From Symbiodinium natans (Eukaryota > Sar > Dinophyceae > Suessiales > Symbiodiniaceae): DNA of 64,000 nt. The translations under genes and the position numbers were made by a program. This document shows, one piece after another, positions 1 through 10,000 of the stretch. The first letter of the stretch is position 1. Every line of letters begins with the position of its first letter. Below the pieces are notes generated by a model. That model searched no databases, had not been told where the DNA came from, and saw only the letters and a program-made list of their open reading frames with translations. Location of the stretch: contig CAJNDS010002690.1 of assembly GCA_905221605.1 (NCBI GenBank), positions 588,531-652,530 of the forward strand. Direction: 5' to 3'.

Positions 1-420
1 GGTTTAGGGTTTTGGGCTTAGGGTAAGAACGTGTTGTGGTTTGTGAGTCGTGCTGTGGCAGGGTCAGAAATTGTGGTTGACTTGCCTCGGCGAAATATGA
101 AGTGCAGACGACCCTGAGTCTGCGAGAGAGGAGGGAAGAGGGAGAGAGAGCGTGTACAAACTGGGACAGGTTTAGGGTTTGGGGTTGAGGGTTTGGGGTT
201 TAGGGTTTGGGGTTTAGGGTTTAGGGTTTAGGGTTTAGGTCTTTAGGGTGCAACCCTGATCTCTGCGAGGTGGCCGCGCAGCTGAGGTCGCGCGGGACCT
301 TTCGCGGCTTTCCGGTGACCGAGCAGGAGGCCCCCTTTAGGGTTTAGGGTTTGGGGTTTAGGTCTCAGGGTTTAGGGCTTAGGGCTTAGGGTTTAGGGTT
401 TAGGGCGACGAGGGCATGTA
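1..420 (+). repeat. TTTAGGG tracts around an exon-like island
   Basis: Forward telomere-like tracts run at about 169-240 and 338-405, mixing TTTAGGG and TTTGGGG units. Between them, about 270-329 is open for 20 codons (reads VAAQLRSRGTF and on) after a CTCTGCGAG 3' splice-like end. It may be an exon of a gene entering from the left. Bases 62-117 are also open to a TGA. I cannot join these pieces with confidence. Confidence 0.45.
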
Positions 421-499
421 CTTGCTTGCACAACTGGGTAGGACAGTGTGTTATGTCATCTTTTTGTCTCTTGGGTTACCTAAATCCCCCCAAAGCGGC

Positions 500-2049
500 A
501 TGAGGAGCCTCGTGGCAGTTCTCGCAAAGAAATCCTCTGAACCCGTAACCCTAAGCCCGAAACCTTAAACAACGTGTTGAGTGGCGCCGGGTACTAGGAG
601 TTTCAGGGTACTCATAATTTTAGCTATAACTGTACTTAAATGCCCCCTAAGTCCTCTAAGTAGGTTATAAGTAGACTTATAACCCGGGTTATAAGTACCC
701 ACGAACCTCCAAGTAGCTGTCCCCCCTCATGCCCTCTTGAGGAGGGTTCAGGGTTTAGGGGCCCAACCTCGAGGCTCATCTACGAATTGCTTAAGAAACA
801 AGTAAGAAACAAGTAAGATATTCTTCCCAATATAGTGAATATTGTGTTTTTTTTGTGTTTTTGGGAGGTTCATAAGCAAAAAATAGAGCTCATCCGGGTT
901 TAAGGTTTTAAGGTTTACAGGGCTTACAGGGTTTACAGGGTTTATGGGTTCATAGGGTTCATAGGGTTTATAGGGTTTATAGGGTCTATAGGGTTTATAG
1001 GGTTTACAGCGTTTACAGGGTGTTTATAGGGTTTTGTAGGGTTTGTTAGGGTTTATGGGGTTTTTAGGGTTTATAGGGCTGAGGGTATATCAAAAAACTC
1101 AACGGCATTATCTGAGGATGAGTAAGGAGGGGCCCCTAGAAGGGACCCTCAATCTTAGTTCCCCATTTAATCCCTACATATATATATGTAGATAGATATA
1201 GATATAGATATACCTCTAAATACCCCAAATACCCCCCCCCCCCCCCAAAAGGTCCCTTATAAGGGTACCTCCTTTGGTGCCTAAATCCCTAAACCCTAAA
1301 CCCCAAACCCCAAACCCCAAGCCCCAAACCCTAACCCCCAAGCCCCAAACCCTAAACCTAAACCCTAAACCCTAAACCCCAAACCCCAAACCCCAAACCC
1401 CAGACGCCAAGCCCCAAGCCCCAAGCCCCAAGCCCCAAACCCTAAACCCTAAACCCTAAACCCTAAACCCTAAACGAACCATGGAAGCCGCGAGGTAGAG
1501 GAGATCGCCCGTGGGGATCCTCGGCACTTTGGGTGCCAAGCCCAGCGTGTTGGGAATGTAGGGTCTGGCTTCGGAGGTTTCCGCAATCCCGGCTTGGGTT
1601 TAGGGTTTAGGCTTAGGGTTTAGGGTTTAGGGTTTAGGGTTTAGGGTTTGGGGCTTGGGGTTTGGCGTTTGGGGTTTGGGGTTTAGGGTTTAGGGTTTAC
1701 GGTTTAGGGTTTAAGGGCATGGTTCCAGGTCAGGAGTTTTTTGTTTGGGGCTTTAGTGGGTCAATGTTCTGTGTAGTGGCATAGAGGTTCAACATCACAC
1801 GTCTTCATGCCGCAACGTTGCAGCACATGCTTGGCAGATGCTTTAACTTAACTTAGCCTTCAACTCGCGTGCGGGCAGTATGATTGTGGGGACTCTTCTG
1901 TCTGCTTGGAGCGTTGTTCCCAAAACCCTAAACCAGATTCCCTAAACCCTCGACCCTAAGCGGTGCGGTTGTTGCATTTGTAGGACACTGGCCAGTCAGA
2001 ACCCGACATCCCCGACCACGACGCAGAACAAACGGATCAGGCCCCGTGA
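500..2049 (+). CDS. Small unrecognised protein, three exons
   Basis: Model exons are 500-544, 1495-1557 and 1984-2049, 174 coding bases in all, giving 57 residues. The first starts at an ATG (MRSLVAVLAKK) and ends CCC|GTAACC. The second (EEIARGDPRHF) starts after CGCGAG and ends AAT|GTAGGG. The last follows a strong 3' splice site (TTGTTGCATTTGTAG) and reads DTGQSEPDIPD to a TGA at 2047-2049. All three join in phase 0 without a stop. The introns hold element A, a 9-mer degenerate telomere tract and a CCCTAAA tract next to the second exon. I do not recognise the protein; its end is acidic. The last exon is better supported than the first. Confidence 0.38.
598..713 (+). mobile_element. Family B inverted-repeat element (diverged)
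   Basis: Ends resemble the family B terminal repeat TACTTGGAGGTTCATGGTAC and its complement (GAACCTCCAAGTAG at the right). The core carries the family's AACTGTACTTA, CCTCTAAGT and TATAAGTA motifs. It has no coding capacity. Other B copies are near 2.9, 6.4, 15.2, 42.1, 51.0 and 58.3 kb. Confidence 0.6.
780..886 (+). mobile_element. Family A inverted-repeat element (diverged)
   Basis: Begins CTACGAATTGCTTAAGAA and ends CATAAGCAAAAAATAG, with the internal ATTCTTCC motif of the family. Family A terminal repeat: CTACTANTTGCTTAAGAACC. It is non-coding. Confidence 0.6.
900..1083 (+). repeat. Degenerate telomere array with 9-mer units
   Basis: Units are mostly GGGTTTATA and GGGTTTACA rather than TTTAGGG. 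This is a locally homogenised variant, as also seen at 5.1-5.6 kb. Confidence 0.8.
1126..1276. mobile_element. Inverted-repeat element around a poly-C and GATA stretch
   Basis: Arms read AAGGAGGGGCCCCTAGAAGGGACC on the left (with mismatches) and GGTCCCTTATAAGGGTACCTCCTT on the right. The loop contains a TAGATA microsatellite (1185-1212) and C14 (1232-1246). Confidence 0.4.
1270..1475 (-). repeat. CCCTAAA tract before the 1495 exon
   Basis: Reverse telomere-like tract with mixed CCCTAAA and CCCCAAA units. It ends 20 bp upstream of the proposed acceptor of exon 1495-1557. The matching forward tract lies at 1596-1715, after the exon. Confidence 0.85.
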
Positions 2050-2727
2050 TGCTAGAAAACAGGACGGGGCGAATGACGCAGGAACGGACAGGAAGAGTCA
2101 CAACACAAAAGTGCAGATGAGAGGACAGATAAATGGAAAGCACCGATAAGAGGACGCATAGAATGACAGCGCTGTTTGACGAAGGAAGGGACGGGATAGA
2201 TGACAGATGAGTGTGAGAGACGGACTTAGTGTGGCTGCAGTTCTCGTGGAGGTCGTTGTCGTCCTCGTGTTTGGTTGTACTGTAGTGGCCGGGATGTTGC
2301 TACTGGGGTTGGGGGTTTTGGTGTTATCGTCGTGGTGATACTTGTTGTTGTCGCTGCTTTTGCGTTACATTTCTTTCTTGTTATGTTGTGGGGGTTACGA
2401 CTACCATTAATCACCATGTGCAGGTTCGTATTTCGTCAGCTTGAGGTCGACAGTGTTGCATGGTTTTTTCGGGTTGCCCAGACGCACATGTTCGCTGAAT
2501 TTCGACCGCCCTGGTAATGGCATGGCAGTTCTGTGATCAGGTGACTTCACCAGTTGTGGTCCAATTTTCGATTTCGGAACCATAACGCGCCATAACGCGC
2601 CCATCTGTGCAAGGGTGGCGGCTTCTCCGGAGGGCACGGTGAAGCTTGGCAGCACATGTTTTCTCGAACTAATCACAGATGCAACTCGGGTGGCAACCAA
2701 GTAACGGGCTTGACCATTCAGACAAGC
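2050..2727. other. Intergenic stretch with two overlapping open frames
   Basis: No convincing gene. On + a frame at 2275-2517 has a long hydrophobic run (VIVVVILVVVAAFAL) then a stop, but no ATG start. On - a frame at 2407-2700 is open for 97 codons (VISSRKHVLPSF and on) with ordinary composition. Neither shows splice structure like the neighbours. Either could be a relic. Confidence 0.35.
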
Positions 2728-2832
2728 CTACTACTTGCATAAGAACCCCAAAAAGAAAATACTTATCCCTATATTATGGCCTTAATAAGGAAGAATGTTT
2801 TTATTTTTTGGGGGGTTCTTAAGCAGCAATAG
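2728..2832 (+). mobile_element. Family A inverted-repeat element
   Basis: Left end CTACTACTTGCATAAGAACCC, core ATCCCTATATTATGGCC and AAGGAAGAATG, right end GGGTTCTTAAGCAGCAATAG. It lies between the 0.5-2.0 kb and 3.4-6.9 kb gene models. Confidence 0.75.
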
Positions 2833-2932
2833 CACCACTGTTGACTAGATGAGAAGTGGTACGGACTATCAAGCTTCCAGCAGCCTGAATCGCCGTCTCG
2901 TTCTGGGCCGGAGCCAATAATACAGCACTGGT

Positions 2933-3178
2933 ACTTGGAGGTTCATGGGTACTTATTACCCGAACTACTACTAATTGCTTAAGAACCCCGAAAAAAGGTT
3001 CTTCCTGATTAAGGGTAATATAGGGGTTAATATGTTGTCTTTCTTTTGGGACTATTAAGCGAATAGTAGATTCTAAGTCTACTTGTAACTTACTTAGAGG
3101 ACTTAGGGGGCGTAGGGGGCTTCTACGTGCAGTTGTCATTGGGGGCTATAAGTACGCTGAACCTCCCGGTAGAAGTAC
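2933..3178 (+). mobile_element. Family B element with a family A element nested inside
   Basis: The B copy starts ACTTGGAGGTTCATGGGTAC at 2933 and ends GCTGAACCTCCCGGTAG near 3172. A complete A element (2968-3069: CTACTAATTGCTTAAG to AAGCGAATAGTAG) interrupts it just after the left end. A therefore inserted into B here. Confidence 0.75.
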
Positions 3179-3189
3179 CCACTCTGAAG

Positions 3190-3340
3190 TCCCTAAACCC
3201 TAAACCCTAGACCCTCAACCTAAACCCTAAACCCTAAACCCTAAACCCTAAACCCTAAACCCTAAACCCTAAACCCTAAACCCTACACCCTAAACCCTAA
3301 ACCCTAAACCCTAAACCCTAAACCCTAAACCCTAAACCCT
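3190..3340 (-). repeat. CCCTAAA tract, nearly pure
   Basis: About 150 bp of CCCTAAA with few variants. It ends 16 bp before the 3' splice site of the exon at 3357. Confidence 0.95.
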
Positions 3341-3356
3341 GCGGGTGTTGCGTCAG

Positions 3357-6300
3357 CATAAGGATCCGCGCATTGTCGAAGCACGCGCCTGGCAGTGTGG
3401 ATCTGGATCTGTTCAACAGCGCTTCCACAAGGAGCACAGCAATCCCCTAGGGCTCCAAGTATACAAATACCCCTAGACCCTAAACCCTCAACCCTAAACC
3501 CTAATGCCTACATTGGGGTCTGAAGTCTGTACATGATACCTACTTTGGGCTAATTTGGGGCTTATAGCACTTATAGCCCTAAGGGTCCATGTACCTGTAT
3601 AGTATATACTTGGGCCATCAAGGGGTTCCCATATAGTAGCTTTAGGTCCCAGGTATTTCCCATATAGGAACCCTAAACCCTAAACCCTAAACACATGGAC
3701 CCTTAGGGTAGGGATCCTAAGAGTCACCGTGGGACTTGGGTGACGAGGTCTTGAAGGCTGCGTGAAGGAGAGGATGTGTGATTTGTGAGTACAAGGAAGC
3801 TCTGCGATTATGCGATTATGTATCCCTTAACTCCATAAAACCCAAGGGTCCATATTTCAGAACCCTAGGGTTTAGGGTTTAGGGTTTAGGGTTTGGGGTT
3901 TGGGGTTTGGGGTTTGGGGTTTAGGGTTTAGGGTTTAGGGTTTAGGGTTTAGGGTTTAGGACCTATTCAGGGATCATGGAACTATCCTAAGACGATGTCA
4001 GGAGCGTGGAAAGCCAACTTCGGACCGTGGGCTACGTCTTCGACGCACCTGGACCACCACCCCTGCCTGGTGACGGTGCCAGCGCGTCCGAAGCTGAGTC
4101 TTCAAGGGTTTAGGGTTTAGGGTTTCGGGTTTATGGGGACTCAGCTCTTCATTTTGTAGGGTTTCGGTTCCCTTCTGGGCCCCTTTAAACCAAGGGGGCA
4201 CCCTTGTTTTCCCTAGGCTACTCTTGGGTCGAGTCTCAAGGCTTTGATGAACAATAGTTAAAGCCTAAAAACCCTAAGCCCTAAACCGTAAAAATGCCTA
4301 CGCGACCGTGGCCCCAGCTTGAAGCCGTCCTTCTAGACATAGGTCTCAGCAAAGCGACGCAGGTCTCTGCAAGTGCACCCCTGTGCGAGTAGTCCCAAAC
4401 CCGAAACCCGAAACCCGAAACCCTAACCTCTAGACCCTATGCCCTAAGCCCAAAACCCTAATCCTAAATGCTCAGCCCTAATCCTCAACCCTAAACCCTA
4501 AACCCTAAACCGTAAACCCTAAACCCTAAACCCTAAACCCTAAACCCTAAACCCTAAACCCTAATCTTCCCAAGACAGGCCATCTGCGGAGGGCGGGTCC
4601 GTGATGGGGGATGCTCGGCTCGCGAATGGCGACTGTTTGGAGCCTCCGGGGTGTTTTTGTGAAAGTTGTTAGGGTTTAGGGTTTAGGGTTTAGGGTTTCG
4701 GGTTCAGGGTTTGGGGTTTAGGGTTTAGGGTTTTAGGGTTGAGGGTTGAGGGGTTTTCGGGTGTTAGGGTCTTCCAGCAACATCATCTTACCATCGTTGG
4801 GTCGCGAAGTGACGTGTGCAAACCCTAAGCCCTGAGCTCTGATCCCTAAACCCTGAACCCTAAACCCTAAACCCTAAACCCTAAACCCTAAACCCTAAAC
4901 CCTAAACCCTAAACCCTCTCTCGTGTGCCCCAGCTCCCCTGCCGATCGCCCTGGCCCCCGAGGACGCTGAGCTCTTCGCCCCCGGGCCAGCCGGGAACAG
5001 GGAGTTGGGTCGTGGGGTTAGGGGTTCTTGGTAGCCCAGGGTTTAGGGTTTAGGGTTTAGGGTTTAGGGGTTTAGGGGTTTAGGGGTTTAGGGTTTAGGG
5101 TTTAGGGTTTAGGGTTTATAGAGGGTTCATACGGTTTCTAGGGTTTCTAGGGGTTCTAGGGGTTCCTGGTAGCCCAGTGGTACCCTTTACTCTATTTTTG
5201 TGTTTCTAGGGTTTCTAGGGTTTCTAGGGTTTACAGGGTTTCTAGGGTTTATAGGGTTTATGGGTTTACAGGGTTTCTAGGGTTTCTAGAGGGTTTATAG
5301 GGTTTCTAGGGTTTCTAGGGGTTCTTGGTAGCCCAGGGGCACCCCGTTGCCCTATTTTTGGGTTTGGGTTTCCCTTAGAACATAACCAACCCCAAAAAGG
5401 GTGCCCTTATTGTAAGATGGTCACTGGGCTATAAGGGTTTCTAGGATTCCTAGGGTTTCTAGGGATTCTAGAGGGTTTATGTGGGTTTATAGGGTTTACA
5501 GGGTTTCTAGGGTTTATAGGGTTTATGCGTTTTTTCGGGTTTATAGGGTTTACAGGGTTTCTAGGGACTATAGGGGTTTGTAGGGCTTATAGGGTTTAGA
5601 GGGTTTATAGGGTTTGGGGTTTAGGGCTGTTCGACTGCTTGGCTGTAAGCTTGCACGGCTGTCGAAACGAGCGGCAATCATTTCACGCGACCCGTGCGAG
5701 TCGGAGTTTAGGGTTTTTTGGTGGTTGTCCCTGACAAGCCCTAAACCCTATACACCTTGAACCCTATAAACTCTATAAAACTCATGAATCCTAAGCACTA
5801 TAATGCCCTATGAACCCTATAAACCCTATAAACCCTTCTGTGATGTGAAGTTGGCATTTCCATGATGCTGGTCGTTGTTGTCGGTTTATTGCTCGTGCTG
5901 CTGATGTTGAGGGCGACAGCGAATGTGATGCTAGTAAGGGTGGTGTGTTTTGGGTTTTCGGTGTTTTTTGTGTAATAAGGTTGAAGATGACGGTGGGAAC
6001 GATGATGGTGAACATGACTGGCAAAAGCAGGTCTTCGGACGATGAGGAGGACTACGAGCAGCTTCGAAGAATTGGATTGCGCATTGTCTCTATGGTTTAG
6101 GGGTAGGGTTTAGGGTTTAGGGTTTAGGGTTTAGGGTTTAGGGTTTAGGGTGAATTGAAACAGTCGTCGTTAGGAGTGGATCGATCATGTACCTCATTCT
6201 CGGCAGTCCAAGGCAAGTTCAGGATGAGCTGAGGCGGGCGCAGCTTGGATGTGGGATACTACAAAGCGAGTTTGACGCCCTAAGCCCGAAGCCCCAAACC

Positions 6301-6910
6301 CTGAACTCTAAACCCTAAACCCTAAATCCTGAACCCTAAACCCTAAACCCTAAACCGGTGTGCGTCTTTGGTGTAGGTCAGAGGTGGGGGGGGGGGGGGC
6401 CAAGTGTGGTGTCATTGCTTGGAGGTTCATGGTACATATTGACCGATTATGACTGTCTTATAACTGTACTTATAACCATGTTAGGGCACTTAAGGGGCTT
6501 ATCAGTGGGCGATAAGTACAGTGATAATTGATGAATAAGTACCCTAAACCCTAAACCCTCAACCCTCAACCCTAAACCCTAAACCCTAAACCTTTTGTTG
6601 GTTCATGAGTACCATGAACCTCCAAGTGGAGCAGCTGTCGGGACAGGAAGCTTCGACAAGAAAATGCTGAGCTGAAGGATGAGGCCTTGCTGCAGGGTCT
6701 CGAGCATGACAATTTCAAGATGCCTTTCTGCCCTAAACCCTAAACCCTAAACCCTGAACCCTAAACCCTAAAGCCTGAACCCTGAACCCTGATTCCTGAA
6801 CCCTGAACCCCCTTGAAGACATCGCGGCTTTGTTCCCGCAGGTGGCAGCGTTAAAGGCGGAGAATGCAAAGTTGCGGGGAGAGCCGGGGACTTTGCTTCC
6901 TGGTTCTTAG
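3357..6910 (+). CDS. Ten-exon gene; product with a C-terminal coiled coil, unrecognised
   Basis: Model exons: 3357-3394, 4002-4107, 4318-4388, 4579-4667, 4934-5016, 5650-5705, 5851-6094, 6223-6269, 6635-6696, 6819-6910. They add up to 888 bases (296 codons with a TAG stop at 6908-6910) and join in frame without a stop. Clear splice signals include GTGGCCCCAG| at 4317, GTGTGCCCCAG| at 4933, a possible internal A|GTAAGG at 5934, and CAGG|GTCTCG at 6697. The protein is proline- and acid-rich in the middle (APGPPPLPGDG; SSDDEEDYEQ). Its last about 50 residues look like a coiled coil (LRQENAELKDEA, then VAALKAENAKLRG). The start exon is not found. Exon 5851-6094 may contain a further intron, and the 4667 and 5016 borders are least certain. 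The introns hold J, K, E and B elements and forward and reverse telomere tracts. Confidence 0.5.
3452..3576 (+). mobile_element. Family J element interrupted by CCCTAAA
   Basis: Left end CTCCAAGTATACAAATA, then a CCCTAAA patch (3475-3504), then the rest of the element (CCTACATTGGGGTCTGAAGTC, TTTGGGCTA). Uninterrupted copies at 34.65, 35.13 and 35.62 kb and an inverted one at 17,968 show the element without the patch. Confidence 0.7.
3583..3711 (+). mobile_element. Family K inverted-repeat element with telomere patch
   Basis: Ends are CCCTAAGGGTCCATGT and its complement ACATGGACCCTTAGGG. A CCCTAAA patch (3669-3693) sits just inside the right arm. Confidence 0.65.
5036..5620 (+). repeat. Forward telomere-like array drifting to 9-mer variants
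   Basis: Starts as TTTAGGG and shades into GGGTTTCTA and GGGTTTATA units. It encloses a truncated family E start (5166-5205) and a fuller E copy (5324-5434). This is most of the intron between exons 4934-5016 and 5650-5705. Confidence 0.85.
5324..5434 (+). mobile_element. Family E inverted-repeat element
   Basis: Left end CTTGGTAGCCCAGGGGCACC, right end GATGGTCACTGGGCTATAAG, with AACCAACCCCAAAAAGGGTG in the core. Other copies are near 22.8, 46.7, 50.1 and 62.8 kb. Confidence 0.75.
6416..6627 (+). mobile_element. Family B element with telomere patch; its end abuts an exon
   Basis: Left end CTTGGAGGTTCATGGTAC. The right end (ACCATGAACCTCCAAG) lies 8 bp before the exon at 6635, so DNA beside the element supplies the 3' splice site. 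A CCCTAAA patch at 6543-6592 splits the right arm, and the hexamer AGTACC is present on both sides of the patch. Confidence 0.75.
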
Positions 6911-7041
6911 TGAAGGGTTTACGGTGAAGGGTTTAGGGTGTAGGGTGTAGGGTTCAGGGTTCAGGGAGAAGGAATACTGCGCTGCTAGACCGGCCGGTTA
7001 CGCTTGAATAGCCAGGGCAAACAAGAGGCACAAGAATCACC

Positions 7042-10000
7042 ATGGCGCCGCTGGCAGTAGCAAAGTTTTCCGAATATCGCCTTCGGCAGTGAATGGAAAT
7101 CCCAGACCTCTGGGAGGATCCAAAATTTGAAAGTAGAACCCTTAAACTAGTACCCTCTACTACGATTGGGTTAATTCTTTTGGGAACCTTTAAGGGAGTT
7201 TACTTTTTCGGTCCTCCCAGGGGTCTGGGAATAAAGCAGGTAAATGAGCAAGCCAAGCGGAAACCAAGAAGTCGTACGAAGGTTGACCCCGGTCCTTCTT
7301 TCCAAAGTAGGACAAAAGCTGGCACTTTTCGGGGAAATGAACCCTAAAACGCCTAAACCTTAGACCCTATCCCCAAACCCTAAACCCGAAACCCTAAACC
7401 GTTAACCGCAAACCTTACCTAACACTAAACCCTAAACCCTAACCCTAAACCCTAAACCCGAAACCCTAAACCCTAAACCCTAGTTAAACCGCCCAGGCCT
7501 GTCAGCGTGAAGTCGGGCGAAGATCCATGGCAGACGGGTGCGGATCCCTGGCAGACGGGCGCCCCAATGGCTGGGCCTTCGCCACCTGCGCACCTTGGGT
7601 CTTCTTAGGGTTTAGGGTTTAGGGTTTAGGGTTTCGGGTTTAGGGTTTAGGGTTTAGGGTTTAGGGTTTAGGGTTTAGGGTTTGTTGCGTTCGGGGCGGG
7701 TGCAGAGCTGAGAGCCAGGCCTGCGAGGCAAGCATGCTGCAATGCTGGCCACAGAGCGAGATGCTTGTGTGCGTGGGTGTTTTGCGGAGACTCGCCACCT
7801 AAACCCTAAACCTTAAACCCTAAACCCTAAACCCTAAACCCTGAACCCTAAACCCTAAACCCTAAACCCTAAACCCTAAACCCCAATCCCGAGGCCCGCC
7901 GTAAGGCACAGGGAGGATACACAGCAGACGTCGCCCAAGCTGGAGCCGCTGGCTGCGCCGACAAGCGGGCAGCCCGCACTGGCTGCGCCGCTCAGCTCGG
8001 GCTCGTTTAGGGTTTAGGGTTCAGGGTTTAGGGTCCAGGGTTTAGGGTTTAGGGTCCAGGGTTTAGGGTCCAGGGTTTAGGGTTTAGGGTTTGGGGGGGG
8101 GAGGGGGGGCGGTTATTTTTTGTAGGCCCTTGGGATATTTTGTATTTTCCCTTAGTGGCTTGAAGAGGACCAAAATTCAGGAATATGTTTCAAAGGGTAT
8201 AAAGGGCCATCCTTGATTTCTGGCCACATGATAAATGTGTCTGTGTTTCATGCGTCTAGGGGTGTGTGTTTGCCCTGGGGTGCGGAGTCTCGTTTGGCTA
8301 TAAGCCTGTGAAGCCAAACTCTGCCAACACTTCAGCGCTTAGTCTCCAGGTTTTTCCAAGCTAACGAGTTAGCAAAGCGAATGGGGACTGCTCAGTATCC
8401 GAGGCGTTTGTTCTGTTCTTGTTTTGCTTTGTGTTTTGACCTCTTTTTGGAACCTTCAGTCAAGTGGCAAAGCCTGATCTTGCTTCAACCCTTGGTATGT
8501 GCTTCGCCAAGGCTACATCGAGAAACAAAGGCGGAGAACATGCGGCAAGCCCACGAAGAGCCGCCTGGCTCCTGTAGAGTCTAACAGTGCTTAATAGGCA
8601 TTCAAGTACCCGCTATTATATATTCCCTATTAAGGACTGTTAGTAAAAGGGGGAACATCCCAATTTCTCTGTTTGTTGTTGTGTCTGTGTTTGTGCCTCT
8701 ATTTCTGTTTGTCTGCCTGTTTATCTGTCCCAGCGTTTCTATGTGTTTTGCTCCTCGGTAGTATTGATCTGGTGCTGTTTGTCTACCCTCTATTCATTGT
8801 GTAACTACGTCTCCAGAAATCTGTATACTTGCCTGTCTGTCCATGCCTCCGCACGTATGCACATGTGGATGTATCTAATTATAGATGCGCATGTACCCTA
8901 AACCCTAAACCCTAAACCCTATACCCTAAACCCTAAACCCTAAACCCTGGCATGCTCCGCTCAGCAGTTTTTGATTCAGGGGCAACTCGCTTGGGATCCT
9001 GCACCCAGTTCCTGAAAGTACAGCAAACTCCAAACAGTTGGAACATCCTTATCCCCTTACCCCAAGACCCATACCAAAGGGAATCCCCAGCTTTAATCAT
9101 CCTTAAGCTAGTTCCAACTTTCTGGAGTTTACTTCAGGGGCAACGCAGTTTGATCAGTGCTGTCCCTGTGTGAAAGTTTTTCGGGGGGTGCATGCTCGAT
9201 TGACCTTAAACACGAAACCCCGTAAACCCCATAAACCCTGCAAACCCCATAAACCCTGTGAAACCTACAAACCCTGTAAACCATGTAAACCCTATAAACC
9301 CCACAAACCCTAAACCCTAAACCCTAAACCTTATATACACCTTACCCAAAACCCTAAACCTGCAAACCCTAAACCCCAGACCCTAAACCCGAAGCCCGAA
9401 ACCCTAAACCCTCCCCGGAACACTAAATAGAAGCCAAGGAATGCTGAACCCGCGGTGCTTCGCGTCTCGGGCCTCGGCCGGGAACTCAATTCTGGCCCGC
9501 AGAACGCTTCAATTCGAGTTTGGGTTTAGGGTTTAGGGTTTAGGGTTTAGGGTTTAGGGTATAGGGTATAGGGTTTAGGGTTTCAGCTCTGTGAACGCCG
9601 TCAAAACCCTAAGCCCGAAACCTGCTAGCTTTGAACCTGAAACCCTAAACCTTACATGCCCTACCTGGGACCTCTTTACCCACAGTTTTATGGGTTATGC
9701 CTACGAAGTAAGGGTAGTTTCTACTAAACTGTAGGTAAATTGAGGCCAAGGTAGACCCTCAACCCTGCTGTCTTTCTGCCACGCCAATGAATGGCTGCCT
9801 CCGCCTGAATTGAGTATTTCATTGTTGCATTATATTCATGCTTGTATTCTATATGGCCATACTGCTGCATATTCAGTTACATGGAAATACTGTGACATGT
9901 TTAGATCACTGCACTATTTTTTCGAATAGAGACCTACTTGCGCAGACTCGGTGGCCAGGTCCCGGGGAGGACTCGAAAAGTATAACCCCCAATTAATACC

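Noticed and set aside
1-420. Chromosome end or subtelomere
   Set aside because: Tracts are short, of both orientations, and spread evenly over 64 kb with genes between; there is no terminal array.
7093-7347. 84-residue frame
   Set aside because: Mostly an intact H element inside an intron; same-type frames occur in other copies by chance.
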